Positions 46,601-60,700 of a stretch of 64,000 bases of DNA are shown here, in pieces (positions within the stretch are counted from its first letter, which is position 1; every line of letters begins with the position of its first letter). The notes below the pieces were generated by a model that searched no databases, had not been told where the DNA came from, and saw only the letters and a list, made by a program, of their open reading frames with translations. The position numbers and the translations under genes are program-made. The DNA comes from Sporothrix humicola (taxonomy: Eukaryota > Ascomycota > Sordariomycetes > Ophiostomatales > Ophiostomataceae): positions 186,001-250,000 of the forward strand of contig WNYE01000059.1 in NCBI GenBank assembly GCA_021396245.1, in the 5' to 3' direction.

Positions 46601-46989
46601 GTAACCGTTTAACGGTATATATCTTTACTATTATTACGCCGGCCGTCGAGGACGCCGGTCTACCCACTTCGTCGGTCTTAACCTTTATTACCGGTTTTAC
46701 GAACGGCTCCTTTAACGGTATCCCCGGTATTACTAACAAGATCGTCGCCGCCGGCCAAACTACCTACCGGCTAACTAATACCCAGGCCTACAACATTATA
46801 TTCTTAACCACCATTACGTTCACGGGCGTTGCCATCCTACTCAGTTTCTTTACGCCCAACGTCGACGACAAGATGACCGGCCAGATCGCGGCGACCCTGC
46901 ATGTCCACGGTGCAGAGAGCGCCAACAACCATGCTATGGGCTCAGACAAGAGCATCGACGAAGAGAAGGTGGCTGCTCATCATGTTTAG
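45130..46989 (+). pseudogene. TRI12-type MFS efflux carrier, inactivated by RIP
   Basis: Membrane-segment blocks of the fungal TRI12-like (DHA2) efflux family can be read through the AT-mutated sequence. They include GFLGIVLTTGFG, IGLLLIGRFSNLFNRRYFF and NTAAGWR-like TAAGWRYYYY. The last 396 bp (46594-46989) is open and reads PAVEDAGLPTSSV, FITGFTNGSFNGIPGIT and FTPNVDDKMTGQIAATLH. Several stops interrupt it (for example TAG at 45433, TAA after VGFVSCG and TAG after CNLIR), at Gln/Trp-type positions as RIP predicts. The 3' end is nearly normal in composition. The family exports mycotoxins, siderophores or drugs; this copy cannot make a full carrier. Confidence 0.8.
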
Positions 46990-47247
46990 ATAGGGGGGTG
47001 CCTACACGTATTTAAGCCCACAATAGCCATAACTTGGTTAGTTAGCACAACAAATTGTTATAAAAAGAGAAAAAAAGGGTGGCCGACCTTCCCTCTCCCA
47101 GTTTTAATACCCCCCCTCCCGGAGCAGGTAACTTCTCTTCCCCTCGCCTTTTTCTTCATCTTTCTTTTCTTCTCTCATTCTCCTTCTCTTTCATTTCGTC
47201 TTTTCTTATCGAGCCTGTATTTACCTTTCGCCTCGCCCTTTCCAACC

Positions 47248-48703
47248 ATGGAGCACGAAGGCCTCCAAGACGACGACGAATCTAATGTGGACAGGTACAA
47301 TGACTCGGCTCTCGGCAATGTGAGAAAGTCCCGACGATTTTTGTTTCTCTTAGATGCTGCGTAACCACTAATTCTTTTAGAGAAACTCAATCGCGTCGTC
47401 TACTCTAAGTATCCCATCCGTTTACACAAAGTTTTGGGAAGAAAATGGCCGCAAATATCACGGCACTTATTATTTACCGACCGATGACGTAAGACAAGAC
47501 AAATCCCGTTGATTGAAGAGTACCAACTAATAAACCTGGGTTGATACAGGAAGAATACGCGCGTCAAAGTTTGTTGTGCCCTTTCAAGCTTCACATATAT
47601 ATTAATCGGCCAGCTGACATTCTTCTTTAGAATTACAGTTCCATTTGTGCTTGCAAACTTTTGGCACCATCTCCCACGCACCCCTCGGCTCCGCACACCG
47701 GGTGCTTGATGTTGGATGTGGGCGCGGTATGGGCAATGATTGGAGTCGTTGTTCGTTATACAAACACTAACGCACTGCTTTTAGGCGTATGGGTTGATTG
47801 TTTTGGTGAGTAGTGTCGTTTTTGATATCTGGTTGTATCGTTTATTAACTGTGGTAGCTGCCCTCCATCCGGAGTCAAAGGTAACTATCTTCTGTTCTGT
47901 TATTTATTTCACATACTTCAACAACTAACAGTTTTTTGTTTAAGGTTTTGGCCGTCGACATTACGCCTGTCCACTTTCAATAGTACATCCCTTCTTATTC
48001 TCGATTTGTTTATTTCACATCTAACCACAGAGTAGCGTTCGACCGAATGTTCGACCTCAGACCGACGACCTGGAAGAGCAGTGGACTTTTTCGTCAAAGT
48101 TTGACTACATCCATGTCATGATGATGAATGGAGCTTTCAATGACTGGCCAACCTTCTATACGCAGGCTTTCAAGTACGTTCAACGCTGTACGCTCTTGTT
48201 GCTTTGTCTTCTTTCTAACCAAACAACACAGGTTTCTCAAGTCGGGTGGCTGGGTGGAGGCCAAAGATATGGATTTTCCTTTATGCTGCGCAGATGGCTC
48301 CCTCCCAGAGAACAGTGCACTTCAGCAATGGAGCAATCTTATGGTGGAAGCCAGCAAGCAATCTGGCTTTAATCTTGACACCAGTAGTAAGGCCGCCGTC
48401 CTTATGAAGGAAGCTGGCTTCGTCGACACTGTGCGTAAAGCATACAAGTGGCCGATCGGCAGTTGGCCGGAAGACGACAAACTCAAACGACTTGGTGCTA
48501 TGGTGCGTCAAAACATCTATCACGGTGTCGAAGCCATGTCTCTTGCCTTGTTCACACGCAATTTACACTGGAGCCCGGAAAGTGTCAGGGAATTTGTGTC
48601 GCGGGTGCAGGAGGATATCGTGAACCCGTCTTACCACGCATACTTTGAAGTGTTTGTCACTTGTTGTCGGAAGGAGACAGAGGAAGAAGATGAGATGGAG
48701 TAA
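47248..48703 (+). CDS. LaeA-like SAM-dependent methyltransferase
   Basis: Nine-exon model, 329 aa: 47248-47319, 47381-47488, 47550-47568, 47631-47726, 47785-47805, 47858-47880, 47945-47982, 48033-48173, 48232-48703. All introns are 50-64 nt with GT...AG and consistent phase. Order: acidic Ser-rich N-terminus; GRKYHGTYYLPTDDEEYARQ (the YH...PxDxxExxR segment of the LaeA-like group); SAM-binding HRVLDVGCGRG; HPESKVLAVDITPV; NVRPQTDDLEEQW; FDYIHVMMMNGAFNDW; FLKSGGWVEAKDMDF; C-terminal helices ending in an acidic tail. Motif I and the acidic residue of the second strand are intact. Members methylate small molecules or act as regulators of secondary metabolism. It lies between RIP-killed P450/efflux genes and an ABC fragment, yet is itself unmutated. 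Confidence 0.88.
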
Positions 48704-49017
48704 GAAATAAAAACACTTTATGTTATTTTCACAAATTTTTTGGTCAAGAGGACGTAGGCGAGTACATAGACCAGGCCAGTAGATTTACGTAAGCGGCATA
48801 CAGAGGTTCGGCAAAGACAGGAGCTTATTGAATCCAATCATAAGGTGGGCGCATACCGTCACCGGGATTCTCTTCGGGAAGAAAAGTTTTCTTTCTTGAA
48901 TATTTCAATTTGGCAACCCACAACAGCCCCCGAGCACCCCGCGTAGGCGAGTTGCTGACGCTGTGAGCTAAACGTGCAGCGTTAGTCACCTTTTGGAACC
49001 ATTGGGATCTCTTACAG
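48704..49017. other. Spacer downstream of methyltransferase
   Basis: No gene is recognised. The last bases (TCTTACAG) look like an intron acceptor leading into the ABC fragment at 49018. Confidence 0.4.
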
Positions 49018-49221
49018 GGCCCGCTGCATTTTTTTCTTGAGAACTACAAGCGTGTGTTGAGAGATCTTTACAGGGCAGACCGCCTCCGGCGGCTCCTAAA
49101 GAAAAAGTCGAATATAGTATACGGGGAAAGTAAACTACGGCTAACCGAAGGCCGGGTGGAGCTCAAGGGCATCACGTTTTCTTACTCTAGCGCGCAGCCG
49201 GTCTTCGACAAACGTTACTAA
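49018..49221 (+). pseudogene. ABC half-transporter fragment (HMT1/ATM-like)
   Basis: This 67-codon frame reads GPLHFFLENYKRVLRDLYRADRL, then an L-KKKS...LTEGRVELKGITFSYSSAQPVFD block, then a stop. It matches the junction between the last membrane helix and the nucleotide-binding domain of fungal half-type ABC exporters. An acceptor-like CTTACAG precedes it. Walker A and everything after are not found: the sequence passes into T-rich DNA at about 49,222. Only a fragment remains. Confidence 0.55.
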
Positions 49222-49439
49222 AACCGTTTTCATTTTTTTTTTATTTTTATTTTTTTTCTTTCTTTTTTATTCCTTTCTTTTTTTGTTTGGGAACGGGTGA
49301 GTTTGGCGACATTCATACACACATTGTCGCCGGTACTACTTGTTAAATCGTGGCTCGTTTTTTAATCTATCTTTGTACACTCACCGCCTCCAAAACCAAT
49401 ATTACACGATACTAACATACTTTTACAGTACCCAATCAG

Positions 49440-49660
49440 GCCACAAAACACGCACCAAACTTAACGGGCGGCCATAACTGGTGCGTCCGCGGGAAAAGTA
49501 CGATCTTTTTTACTACAACGACCTCTTTACGAACAACGTTATCGTAAACCCCAGTACTTTAAAGATTAACGTTATTATCGATTAGGAGTATAACGGGTTC
49601 TTCCCGCCCGAGTTTAAAAAACCTTTTTACTTAAGATTAGTCCTTCGGTTGTGTTTTTAA
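49440..49660 (+). pseudogene. Aminoglycoside-phosphotransferase-like fragment, RIP-mutated
   Basis: One plus-strand frame reads DLFYYNDLFTNNVIV, NPSTLKINVIID, stop, EYNGFFPPEF and KPFY. This resembles the catalytic loop and the IIDWEY(A)GF segment of fungal APH/choline-kinase-like phosphotransferases. The stop sits where Trp is expected (TGG to TAG). HND at the loop reads YND. The pattern fits a gene decayed by RIP at the block edge. Confidence 0.5.
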
Positions 49661-52600
49661 GCGATATAAATAATATTGACGTTTTGACGAATATAATGAA
49701 CGAAAAGAAGTTTTAGGTTGTTAAGTAAAATTTTTATATTGGAAAAAAAAAGGTATATTTTGTTAATATTATATGTACCGTATATATTTTTTACACTTTT
49801 TTTTGTATAGTAATAAAGGGTATAAAGAATAAAGTTTCGGGAAGTTTAATAATTGAAAAGAGTATTATTAGCTTTTGTACCGTAATTATACCCGTTTATT
49901 TAAATTATTTACCGTTTTTATACCTTTTACTTATATAGACTGTTTATAACGAAACTTAAAAATTAAAACTTCGAAAAAAATTTTAAACTTAGTAAGATAT
50001 ATATAAATTAATAAATATAAATTTCGTATATTTGTGTTCGAGTTATAATAATTGTAAAAGATTATTTGTATAAAGACGAGTCTTTGTTATAAATTTAAAA
50101 AACTTTAACGTAAGTTGTAATTATATTGTTATATAAAATAATAACTATATATAAAATATTCGGTAAATTTTAAACTATAACTATAAAGTTACAATAGTTA
50201 AAAAGATTTAACCTTATTACTTATTATTATATATTTATACAGTTTAATATATAAAAAAAAATAAAGTGAAAAAGGTAAAAAAAAGTAAAAAGTAAACTAT
50301 AGTAAAGTAAAAAGTATTACCGTACGAATATAAAGAGAGCGAGGAAAAGAAAAAATACTTATAAGTCGTGTACTAAATTTAGTAAATAATATTAAGGAGT
50401 TTTATATACGGACTTTACTTTTATAAAAAACGGAAATTTACAAAAGTTTTTAAACTATTATTTAGTATATAAACCTTAGAGTAAAAACTGTTTAAAAGAT
50501 TTAAACTTTAAGGCTTATTAAAAGGTTACTTTACTTCGGCGTTTAAAATATAACGGGTCTTTAATTAACTTTTTTTTTTAATGTACAAGTTACAAAGACT
50601 TAAAATTAAATAATACTTAAAGTAAATAATCCGTAAAGGTTTATTAAAAAACTACCTTTTTAATACACAAACCACAATGTACTATTAATAAACCTTTTTA
50701 CCGGTTACTTTAACCACGGAGTTTTAAAAATAAACATTACTTAAAAGATCTAAATTTAAAGGAACGATAATATATCCCACCTAAAGATTTTTTAAAACTT
50801 TAACTTTCGTACTTTAGTAAAACGACCACAACCTTTAAACTAACGGTTAACCTTATTAATAATTTTTTATATTAAGTTATATAATATTTTTTCGTAAATA
50901 CTTTTACTTTAAGTCGTCCGTACGAATACGTTATACTAAATTAACCCCCTTTTATCTTTTTTTCCATTATTATAAAAGAAGACGATATAGTTATATATAA
51001 AGTATACTTTCTTTTATAATATTTTTAATAAAATTTAATGTTTATTAAACTATTTGTATAGTTAAAATAAAAATTTTTATTATATATATTAATATTTTTA
51101 AATAAACTAAAATTAAAGTAACACTTAGTTGATTATTTAATGTAAAAAAAGGGTTAATTAATTTTTGTTTTATATATATACTTAAAGGGTACCTTTAACT
51201 ACTAAAATCTTGCGAGTGTATTTATAGTTTTAACTCGCCGCCTTAGCCCGTGGCCGTTTAAGGTTAGTTAAAGTCGAAAATAAACTAAGTATCGTCGAGA
51301 AGAAAAGGAAAACGGTCGGATATATTACGGGATAAAATTAACGGTGGTAAATAATAACCGAGGTTATTAACGGTTAAGGTTAATAGTTATATTTTAACGT
51401 ATAATTACGTTTATAACTTTCTTTTTTTTTTTACCGCTCGGTTAAAAGGTTTTATTAAAGCTTTTAAAGCTTAAAGTAAATTTTAAGTTTTTATTAACTC
51501 TTTTTAAAAGGTTATATTTTAATCCACCAATTACAAATATTCGTTTTTTTAACTTACCGACGTAACTTTAAACTACTTTATATAACCTTTAAACTACTCG
51601 ATCTTTTTATTTTTATAATTAATAATCTTCGTAAAGGTTTTTACGTTATTTTTATAAATCTTACGGTCGCTTTTTAACCGTTCGATAATCGTATTAACGG
51701 TTTAAGTGTGTTACTTCCACGAGTTTTTATAACGCGATAACTTTTTTTTTGTACGTTGGATAAACTCGTTTACTTTTATTAAATATATTATACGTACGTT
51801 TAATACGTTTTTAAGTTACGTAAGTTTTTTTTATCCGTCCGTGTATTTATCGTATAGGTTTTTTCCGTATATTTATTATTTTTAAACTTTTACCTTTAAC
51901 GTAGTATTTTACGATTATATTTTATAATAGTTGGCCGAAAAGTTGTTTACGTAATTTATAAACTTTTAAAACGATTTTACACGGGTTTATTACGAAGATA
52001 GTCTCGTAAAGTAATTTTCTTCGATATACACTTAACTTAGTTTAACGTTAACGATTTACTTTAAAACGTTTTAAAAGTCCGTTACTTATATTATAGTCTT
52101 GGTGGGCGTAACCGGCGACGAAAGTGGTGCGGGCTCCATCGTTCCTTTTTAACGGAGAGCAGTCTAAGATACAACGTATCGACGGAGAAATCGTTTATAT
52201 TTAATGTATTACTTATTGTATTTATTATATTTAATAGTTTTTAACCGAATCGATTATTAATATTATATATAACACGGTACGTAATAATATTAAATGTTTC
52301 TCCGTTTATAAACTTTATATAAGTTAAACTCTTTGACTTATTATATATTGTATTATTTTAAAGTATAAAAAAACGACGATTATTTTATTATTTTAACTTT
52401 TTCGTAATAAAAAAAAACTAAAAATTAACCCTTTTTAATCGATCTTTTTTCCGGTAACTATTTTAATTTTAAACTGTGTTCTTTAAATACTGTTTAATTA
52501 TAAATATATCGTAACTTTTTTATATCGTTTTTTTTATTAAATGAAGTTATTAACGTACGTAATTTAACTAACGTTTACAAAAATACAACATTACGCTTTA

Positions 52601-55600
52601 ACGACGATAACTTAGGTTACTTTACCGCCGTCGATCGATTTTTTTATATTTTTTAATAATTAATTTTAATTATTTTATAATTAAAAAAATTAATATAAAA
52701 AGCACCGGAATATATTTTATAAAGCTATATTAATATTCGCTCGAATAACGAACGTAATAGTAAAGTAAAATATAAAAGTAAAGTTTTAGTAAAGTTTTTT
52801 ATACTTTAACATTTCGTAAATCGTAAATCGGAAATCCCACGTATCCTTCGCACCGTTAACGTTAGTCTATTAAATAAAACTTATTTTTCTTCCTTTATAA
52901 CGTACCTTTTAAATAAACCTATTTTTAATTTTTACGGAAACTTCCCTTAAACCTTAGCCTATAACCCGAAGTAAAGGTTAACTTACTACTATACCGTAAC
53001 CTTAACCCGTTACTAATAATTATTATTAAAGTTTATAATACTCCGTAATATATTCGTTATTTTAGTTTACCACTATTAAGTTTCTCCTTCGCTCGAAGTT
53101 TTTATAATTTTAAAATAAGACCGCCGTTACTATCTTAAGATTGTATTACGTACGTTAAAGACGGTTTATTTTTAGTCGGCTTTTATTATTACTTTACGTT
53201 AAAGATCTTGTACTTTATTAATGTTTAAAAATATTAAAAAACCGTTACTCGATAAAGTATTTTTGTTAAATAAAGTATTTAGGTGTATATAACGTGTTAA
53301 GCGACCGATAATTAAAAGATACTAAGGAATAAATTAAAAGATAACGATTTTATAAATTTATATAAAATTTTTTTATAAAGAATATAATTAACTTTTATTT
53401 TATAGTTATATTGTTTATTTAATAATTTTACTTTAATTATTTTTTATACGTAATTACATTTACACTTTAATTATTTAATATATATACTTTTTATACGATT
53501 ACCTTTAACGTTAATTATTTATACGTTTAAATATTTACTTTTTTTTTTTTTATTAAATGTCTCACCGTACTATATAACCGTGAGTAACGCCGGTTACGAT
53601 AAAATTAAAAGGTCGTGTAAAAAAGTGAGTAAGTTTAATGTTATTAAAATAGTCGATAAAACGTCGACGTGATAGTTAGTCGAAAAAGAAAAAAAGAGAA
53701 AAGGAACGCGTTTATTATAGGTGGTCGGTGGTAATAAAATGTATACGGTGTAACCCGTTATAGTTTACTTATAACGTATTTAATTAAAGACTTATAGTTT
53801 AACTTAAGTACATTTATATATAACGATTAAAAGATACGGTTATATATTACTTAATTTAGGTTAAAAGTTATTTATACGGTTAGTTACCGTTTATTACGTA
53901 GTGGGTAACGATATTTTTCGGTTATAAAAAAAGTTTATTATTATACTTGTTTATAATAAAGCCTTTAAATAATTTTTTATTAAAGTATATATTTTATTAT
54001 CCTTTGTTTAAGTTTAACGATAAAAGTATACGAGCGTCGATAACTTGTGTGGTTAAATAAACAACGACTATACCGTCGAGGGTTAATAAATTATAAATAA
54101 CGAGTAATAATATAACTTAACTTTACCTTCGGTTCTTTTTTATAAAGAATCGATCTTTACTTTGTTATTCTTTAATACGTATACACCGTTCAAGGTTAAT
54201 TAATAAGTTTTATAACATAGTATCGTTTCGGAAAAAATAAAAAAAAATTAAACTTAGTTAAGTTTTATATATATATATTCGTTGTTTTATTTTTACCTCG
54301 ACTTAAGGGGGTTAAATATATATTTTATTTTAACTATAAGGTCGAAGAACCGAAAAAAAGTAACTTTATTAACGTTAAAAAGTAATCGTTTATTAATTAA
54401 AAAGTGTTAAAATTTTATAATTTTATTAATTTAACAAAATTTATATATATATATTACGGTTAAATAAATAAAGTATAAGTGGTGTAAACTACCGTAAATA
54501 AATAACTATATAAAAGACTATTTTATACTCGGTTTAATTAAATCCGTTAGTTTAACCTTATTACTAGTTCTTTTTAACTAATAACCTTTTTTTTTTCCCC
54601 TCCACCGTATTTACCCTTTAACGTTTTTTTTTTTTTTACTTCGTTTTTTTACGATTTCTTTCGTTTTTTTCGTTACGTTACTTTTTTTTAAAACTTTTTA
54701 CGAAAACCGAATTTATATCGTCTTTATACTCCCACGTATAATACTTAATACAATAACCTTACTAATGTATTTAGTACCGGCGCTTATACTTATTTAATAA
54801 TACTTTCACCGTATATTAGTTATTTTCGGTATTAATAAAGTTTAAACGGTTATCCCGTTCGGTGTAACATCCCTTACAATTATCGTCGTTATCGTTTATA
54901 AGGCGACTCGGGTCGACAGCCTTCGTAACCGGATACTTAAAAAAAAACTTTTTACTTAATATAACTACTTAAATAAAGAGTTACTCTTTTTTTTCCGTAT
55001 TAAAGGATGTATAAAAAGGCCCGTTTTTACTTAAGGTTTACTTAAAAACAGTTATAACACCGTTACCCGTTGTTTTTAATTTATTAAATTCGTCGGTATA
55101 AAACTATTAATACCGAGTTTAGTTATTTTTAATAGTAAGACTTTCGTTTATATTTCTTCGACTACCGTCGTTAACGATAAAGAGTGGTAATTAAACGAGA
55201 AAACGGTGTATTCGGCCGTCGTTCGGTTATACTTAAGGTTTTTAATAAGTAACGGGGGAGTTAAACGTTTAAAAGTAACTTTTACTATTATTGGTCGTGG
55301 CGTGGTTAAACCCGATAGTGTTTCCGGTTAAGATATATTAGTTTATATTTCCGAAAAGAAAAAGATTAAAAGACTTTTACTCGTAAACTTTAGTTATAAC
55401 TTTATTTCGGTCGTATATAACTTAATACTCGGCTCGTTATTATTAATATAAATTAAATTATATAAAGTAAAGCCGGCGGCGGTAAGTGGGAGTAATAAAA
55501 GTAATACTCTTTTAATAATTTAACTTGTATTTTTATTTTTAACTTTAATATATTAATTTATAACTTTTTTAAAAGATTTTATTAATTTAATTCGAATAAA

Positions 55601-56637
55601 AAAAGTAAATAAAGTTATATAAAATAAAATATAATAAATAATACGATAAATTATCCGTATAAAAAATCTATAAATAAAAGATTATATAAAGGAAATATTA
55701 AGTTATATATATCGTCGGCTTACGTTTATTATTAACCGCGCCCGCTCGTTTACTTACACCGCCCAGTTTATTCTTTATTAAAAAACTTAAAGTAATATAA
55801 TTAACTTATTTATCACTTTACTTCGTTATTAATATTTTACTACACGACACTATATAAAAAAGTTAATTAATACTTAAACCGTTATTAATTTACTAAATAT
55901 TATATATGCACCGATTTTATTATTTTATTACTATAAAGTATAGTTTAAAGTTTTTTCTTATTTTAATATTTATTTTATTAATATACCGCTTTTAACCGTT
56001 TACGAATTATTACCCGTTTATCCCCGTTCCGCCTTTATTACTTAAGTTTAAAAAAATTAATTAAACTACTATAGTTAACCGTTAAAAAGCTTTTTAATAA
56101 TAAAATATCGGTAATAACCACTTTACGGGATCTTTCGCGGCACGGACGTTATACTAGTCGTTATAGGTTATACGGCGCCGCCACTAACACTTTACGAAAA
56201 CTAAAAACAACTTTTTTATATAACTTCGCACCGGTTACATCGTTTTACGAACGTACTTTTATAAACGACGCGTCGTTTAATTATTAATATATATATACGG
56301 CCGGAGACAAAACCCCGGCTTATATCCTTTTATTTTATACAACGACACGGACGGCCGACTTATTATAAACTTTAAAGGTTTTAAACCGCCGAATATAAAC
56401 GGGTTTTACGGCTCGGCCACTTTTTTAGTAGTTTAAATAAAGCCGGAGATTACCGGAGTATAGTTTAATTAGTAAGTTAAAGAGGCCACCGATATTAATA
56501 TATTAATATATAATTATTTAATTATTTTTTAAATACTTATTTTTTTTACTTTATTTGTTTACTTTATTATTTTGTTTTATTTTTTTATTTATATATTAGT
56601 GGTCACTTGTAGTTTACTTATTACATTATATAGATTT

Positions 56638-57722
56638 GTAGTAGTTTTTTTTATAAAAGGTTTTATTTAATTAGTCGTTTAATAGTTAAAAGTAATTAAA
56701 AAAGGTAAATAATTATTATTATTATTATTATTTACTTTTTTTAATTAATTTTAACTATTAACGACTAACACCTTTATAAGGAAAAAACTACCACTAAATT
56801 GTATGTATAAACTTTTTAACTTACACGAGTGCGTGTTAACTTACATAAGCTATTATATATAATAAATAAGAGTATAAATAACATAAAATAAAACAAAAAA
56901 AACGAATATAATAGTTTAAAAATAAAATGAATAATTGTGTGGCTTATAATTTAAAGGCTTTTTCCGACGTCGAGACTAATTACTCGAGCATAACCGGCGT
57001 TATAACGAGCCTTTTATTTTCGCCGCCCTCGGTACCTTAAAACCTTTTTCGACGTTAAAGTTAATCGTTCGAATATTACCGGCGTTATAACGAACGTTAA
57101 TAATAATAATAATAATAAATAAATAAAATTAAATTTAAATTTTTTTTATTATTTTATATTTTACGTTTTTTATTACCCACTATTATTTTACTTAAGTAAC
57201 TTTATATAATTTTATTATATTTAAACATACAGTAGTTTTACCTCGGTTTCGATTAAAGTTTACTTTTTCGAGGAGATATATATATCCTTTACAACGGTAT
57301 TAACTTTACGGGTATAACGTTTTTTGGTTTCGATCGAGGCTTACTTTTCCGAGGAGTAATTTACCGGCGTTACCGTGCGTAATACTTCGGTGATTTCGGT
57401 GGCGGTAGTTTCACCCGCCTCCGTCTCGGCCTTTATAACGCCGGTAATACTTGGCTTTAACGTTAAAAAAAAAGTTTAAACCGTAAGTTATATAGTTGTC
57501 TTTTATTTATTTTATTTTATTTATTTTATTTCGTTTACCTTTTTTATTTATTTTTTTTACTTTATTTTATTAAATTGTTATAAAAAGGTTAATACGTACT
57601 TGTATAAAAAAAGTTTATATATATAATTTTATAATAGTTTTTTTTTTATAAAAGTTTTATTTAATTAGTCGTTAATAGTTAAAAATAATTAAAAAAAGCG
57701 AATAATAATAATAATAATAATA
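56638..57722. repeat. Nested inverted and direct repeats in AT block
   Basis: 56671-56768 is a near-perfect inverted repeat (TTAGTCGTTTAATAGTTAAA... against ...TTTAACTATTAACGACTAA) centred on ATT trinucleotides. Its left half recurs directly at 57632-57722, also ending in AAT trinucleotides. Inside, a ~54-bp unit is repeated at 56958-57011 and 57043-57096 (shared ACCGGCGTTATAACGA). A ~31-bp unit occurs at 57244-57275 and 57326-57356 (GGTTTCGAT...GAGGAG). The part near 57427-57470 resembles the 54-bp unit inverted. This could be a small terminal-inverted-repeat element with internal subrepeats. Confidence 0.6.
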
Positions 57723-60700
57723 TAGTAGTTTTATAACGTTATAAACTATAAAGTTTAAAAGGTTATTTAAAGGAAAAATGTTAATCGTTAAACGTATTAC
57801 TCGGTTATAGCCATATACAATAATTGTAAAAACTATAAAATTTAGTCGAAATATAAAAATAAAAAGAAAAAAAAAGTTCGAATAAAAGTGTATATATAAA
57901 AAAAAGTTATATATCCGTAGTTTATAATATATTTTTTTCTTTTATTTAATTTATACTTTTTTTCTTTAATTTAAAATAATTAAAGCGTTGAACTTCCGTT
58001 TTTTCGGTATAAAAAAAAAAAAAAAAAAAACGAAAAAGATAAGTAAAAACGTATAAAAGAATAAAGGACTTTGTAATAACCGGAACAAGTTTTGTTATAA
58101 CTAAAGGCCCACGCCGGTTATTTTCACGGTTTTATTTTTTAACCTTAAGTTAAAACTATAAATGTTAGTTACGTGTTTTCGTTTTTTTCCGTTTTTAAAC
58201 TTCGTGGACTTTTTAATATTATAATATTCGATCGTATACACGTAACCGCTTTTTAAAATATACGAGTAAAAAAAATATATAAAAAATAAAACTACAGCGA
58301 CACTTAATATAATCTTTTTTATTACGGTTTACTCGTCGCCACGAACGTTAACGTTAACTAGTATAACCATTAACCCACCCAACGTATTGTATAAACCCGG
58401 TCTTACAACTTTTAATGGGACAATAGTGCGTGTTTTACTCTTGGATACTATTTACTTTGTTAAGTGTTGTAAGCACCGTAGGTTGTTTTATCGGGATACT
58501 TAAGAGGGGAGCCGGTCCCGATTAATAGACTATAAGGTTAATGCGTTGGAAATGTTTATAGGCTTATACGTTAAACCTGTGGCCTTATAAGTATAAAAAT
58601 ATATTTGGAAAAAATAATAAAACCCGTTAATAAAATTTAAAAAAAAAAAAAAACCGTTTTATTATATAATTAGTTTTTTTTATAATACTTTAAAACTATA
58701 TTATTTAACGTTTACGATTAAGCCTTTATCGTTTATTAAAAAATACGTTTTATATACGTAATTATATTTTATTAGTTCGAGTATTACTTTTTTTTATTTT
58801 TTAATGTTTAGTTTTAAAACTTTATATTAGATGGTATAAATTAAACTCTTTAACGTAAACGGCGATAAAAACGGGGTTAAGGTTTTATAATAAGGACCCC
58901 GGACACTTTTACGCCCGTTATTTTTGTCTTTTGTACGATTATTTCGTTAAGGGTGGCGTAACGATCGGACGAGAGTTAAATTTAAGTTAAGGTTTTATAA
59001 TAAGGTGTAAGACCCACCGAGGTTATGTAACTTAACGTTACGTTTTATTTTTTTAAATACTTTAAAGTTTTATTTTTTATAAATATAAAATATATATATA
59101 TTACTTTTATACAAAGACCTTACGTATATAGCTTAACCGACGTTTATAAATATATAATACTATACCTCGACGACGACGGCTTATACGGTATTACCTCCGT
59201 TAAAATAAATGGCACTTGGTGTTTTTTATATAAACACGGCGTTTTTAAAGTTAAATATATTTAACGGGTTTAAAGGACGATGTTAGTATATACCGTATTT
59301 GGTACCTTTAAAGTGGTTAGGTTTAAAAGACTCCGTTTTCGTTTTTTTTTTTTTTTTTAATTACGATTAACACTAACGTTAACGCCGTAATTATTTTTAT
59401 TAAAGGCCGTTACAACGGCGGCTTAATCGATATACGATTATACTTTTATTTTTATATATTAAAACTTAAAATTAAGTATTAATGTATTAATTAGTTAATT
59501 ATAACGTTTATAATAAAAAATAAACGTACGCTCGTACACTAAACGAAAACTACGTACGATTATTTCTTAAAACTTTATCACTTTACGTCTTTACTTTTAT
59601 TTAAGTTATTAAAAGTGTTAGTATTGTATAAAATATCTTTTTTAAAACTTATATAACCGTTAAAATATAAATAAACAACCTTTAATTTTAGTTAATCTTT
59701 ATTATAAAAAATTACACCGCGTTGTTTAAAAAGTTTAAATAGTTAAAAACACTCGCCTCCACCGTTATTATATTTACCTCGAAAAAAAATATAAGTTAAT
59801 TTATAAATAGTTTTATATTAATAAATTTATTATTTTTATATATATTTTTTTAAAAATAAACTTATAATAATTATAAATATTAGTCTTTTAATACGTGGCT
59901 TTAATCTTTAAACGTACGGGACGTAAAGAACTTTAAAACACCTTTACGTTAAGTTTAATCGTAGTTTAACTAAACACACGAACCGAGTAAAAATAAAAAC
60001 TTTCCGTTTTCGATAAAAACGTTTTATAAAATTATAAGCGATTTAGTCTTCGGTTACGTTAAAAAAGTTTTTAATTAACGGTTTTAAAAGTTAACGCGGT
60101 TCGTCGATAAAGTGTCGTGGTTGGTACCGGTGTACACCGACGTAATTATAACGTCGCCGTTAATTACGAAGGGGGGCGGAACGGCGTTAATTTTTTTTAT
60201 ACTTTTTTTTTTTTTTAAAAAAGGGAGTACTTTATTATTTCGTATAATATTATTCTCGGTTAATTATAATTAAGTAAAATTATCGTTAACTTAAAAGTTA
60301 TTATAAATAATTTATATTAAAAACCGGGTTTTAAAAGTTTAACGTTGTTTTTTTTTTACTTTTAAAAATTTTAATATAATTTAATAAAAACTCGACGTAA
60401 TATAATAAAAATACAGCGTATTTAACGTATAAAAACGAATACGTTAAAGTATATATATAATTAAAATAATAGTATACTTTTTAAAGATACGGTGTACGAA
60501 ACGTACTCGTAAAAGGCTTTAACTAAACCGAACGTACCTCGTATATAAGTTATCCTTAACGTTACTACTTATTTATTTCGGTTATACTATAATTAACGGG
60601 TACACCTCGTATAATAACGTAAGTAGTACACGGTATAGTTGTTCTTATATAGTAAGTATTAAGTTAACCGAGCCGTTATCTTTAAACGTAGTTTACGGAA

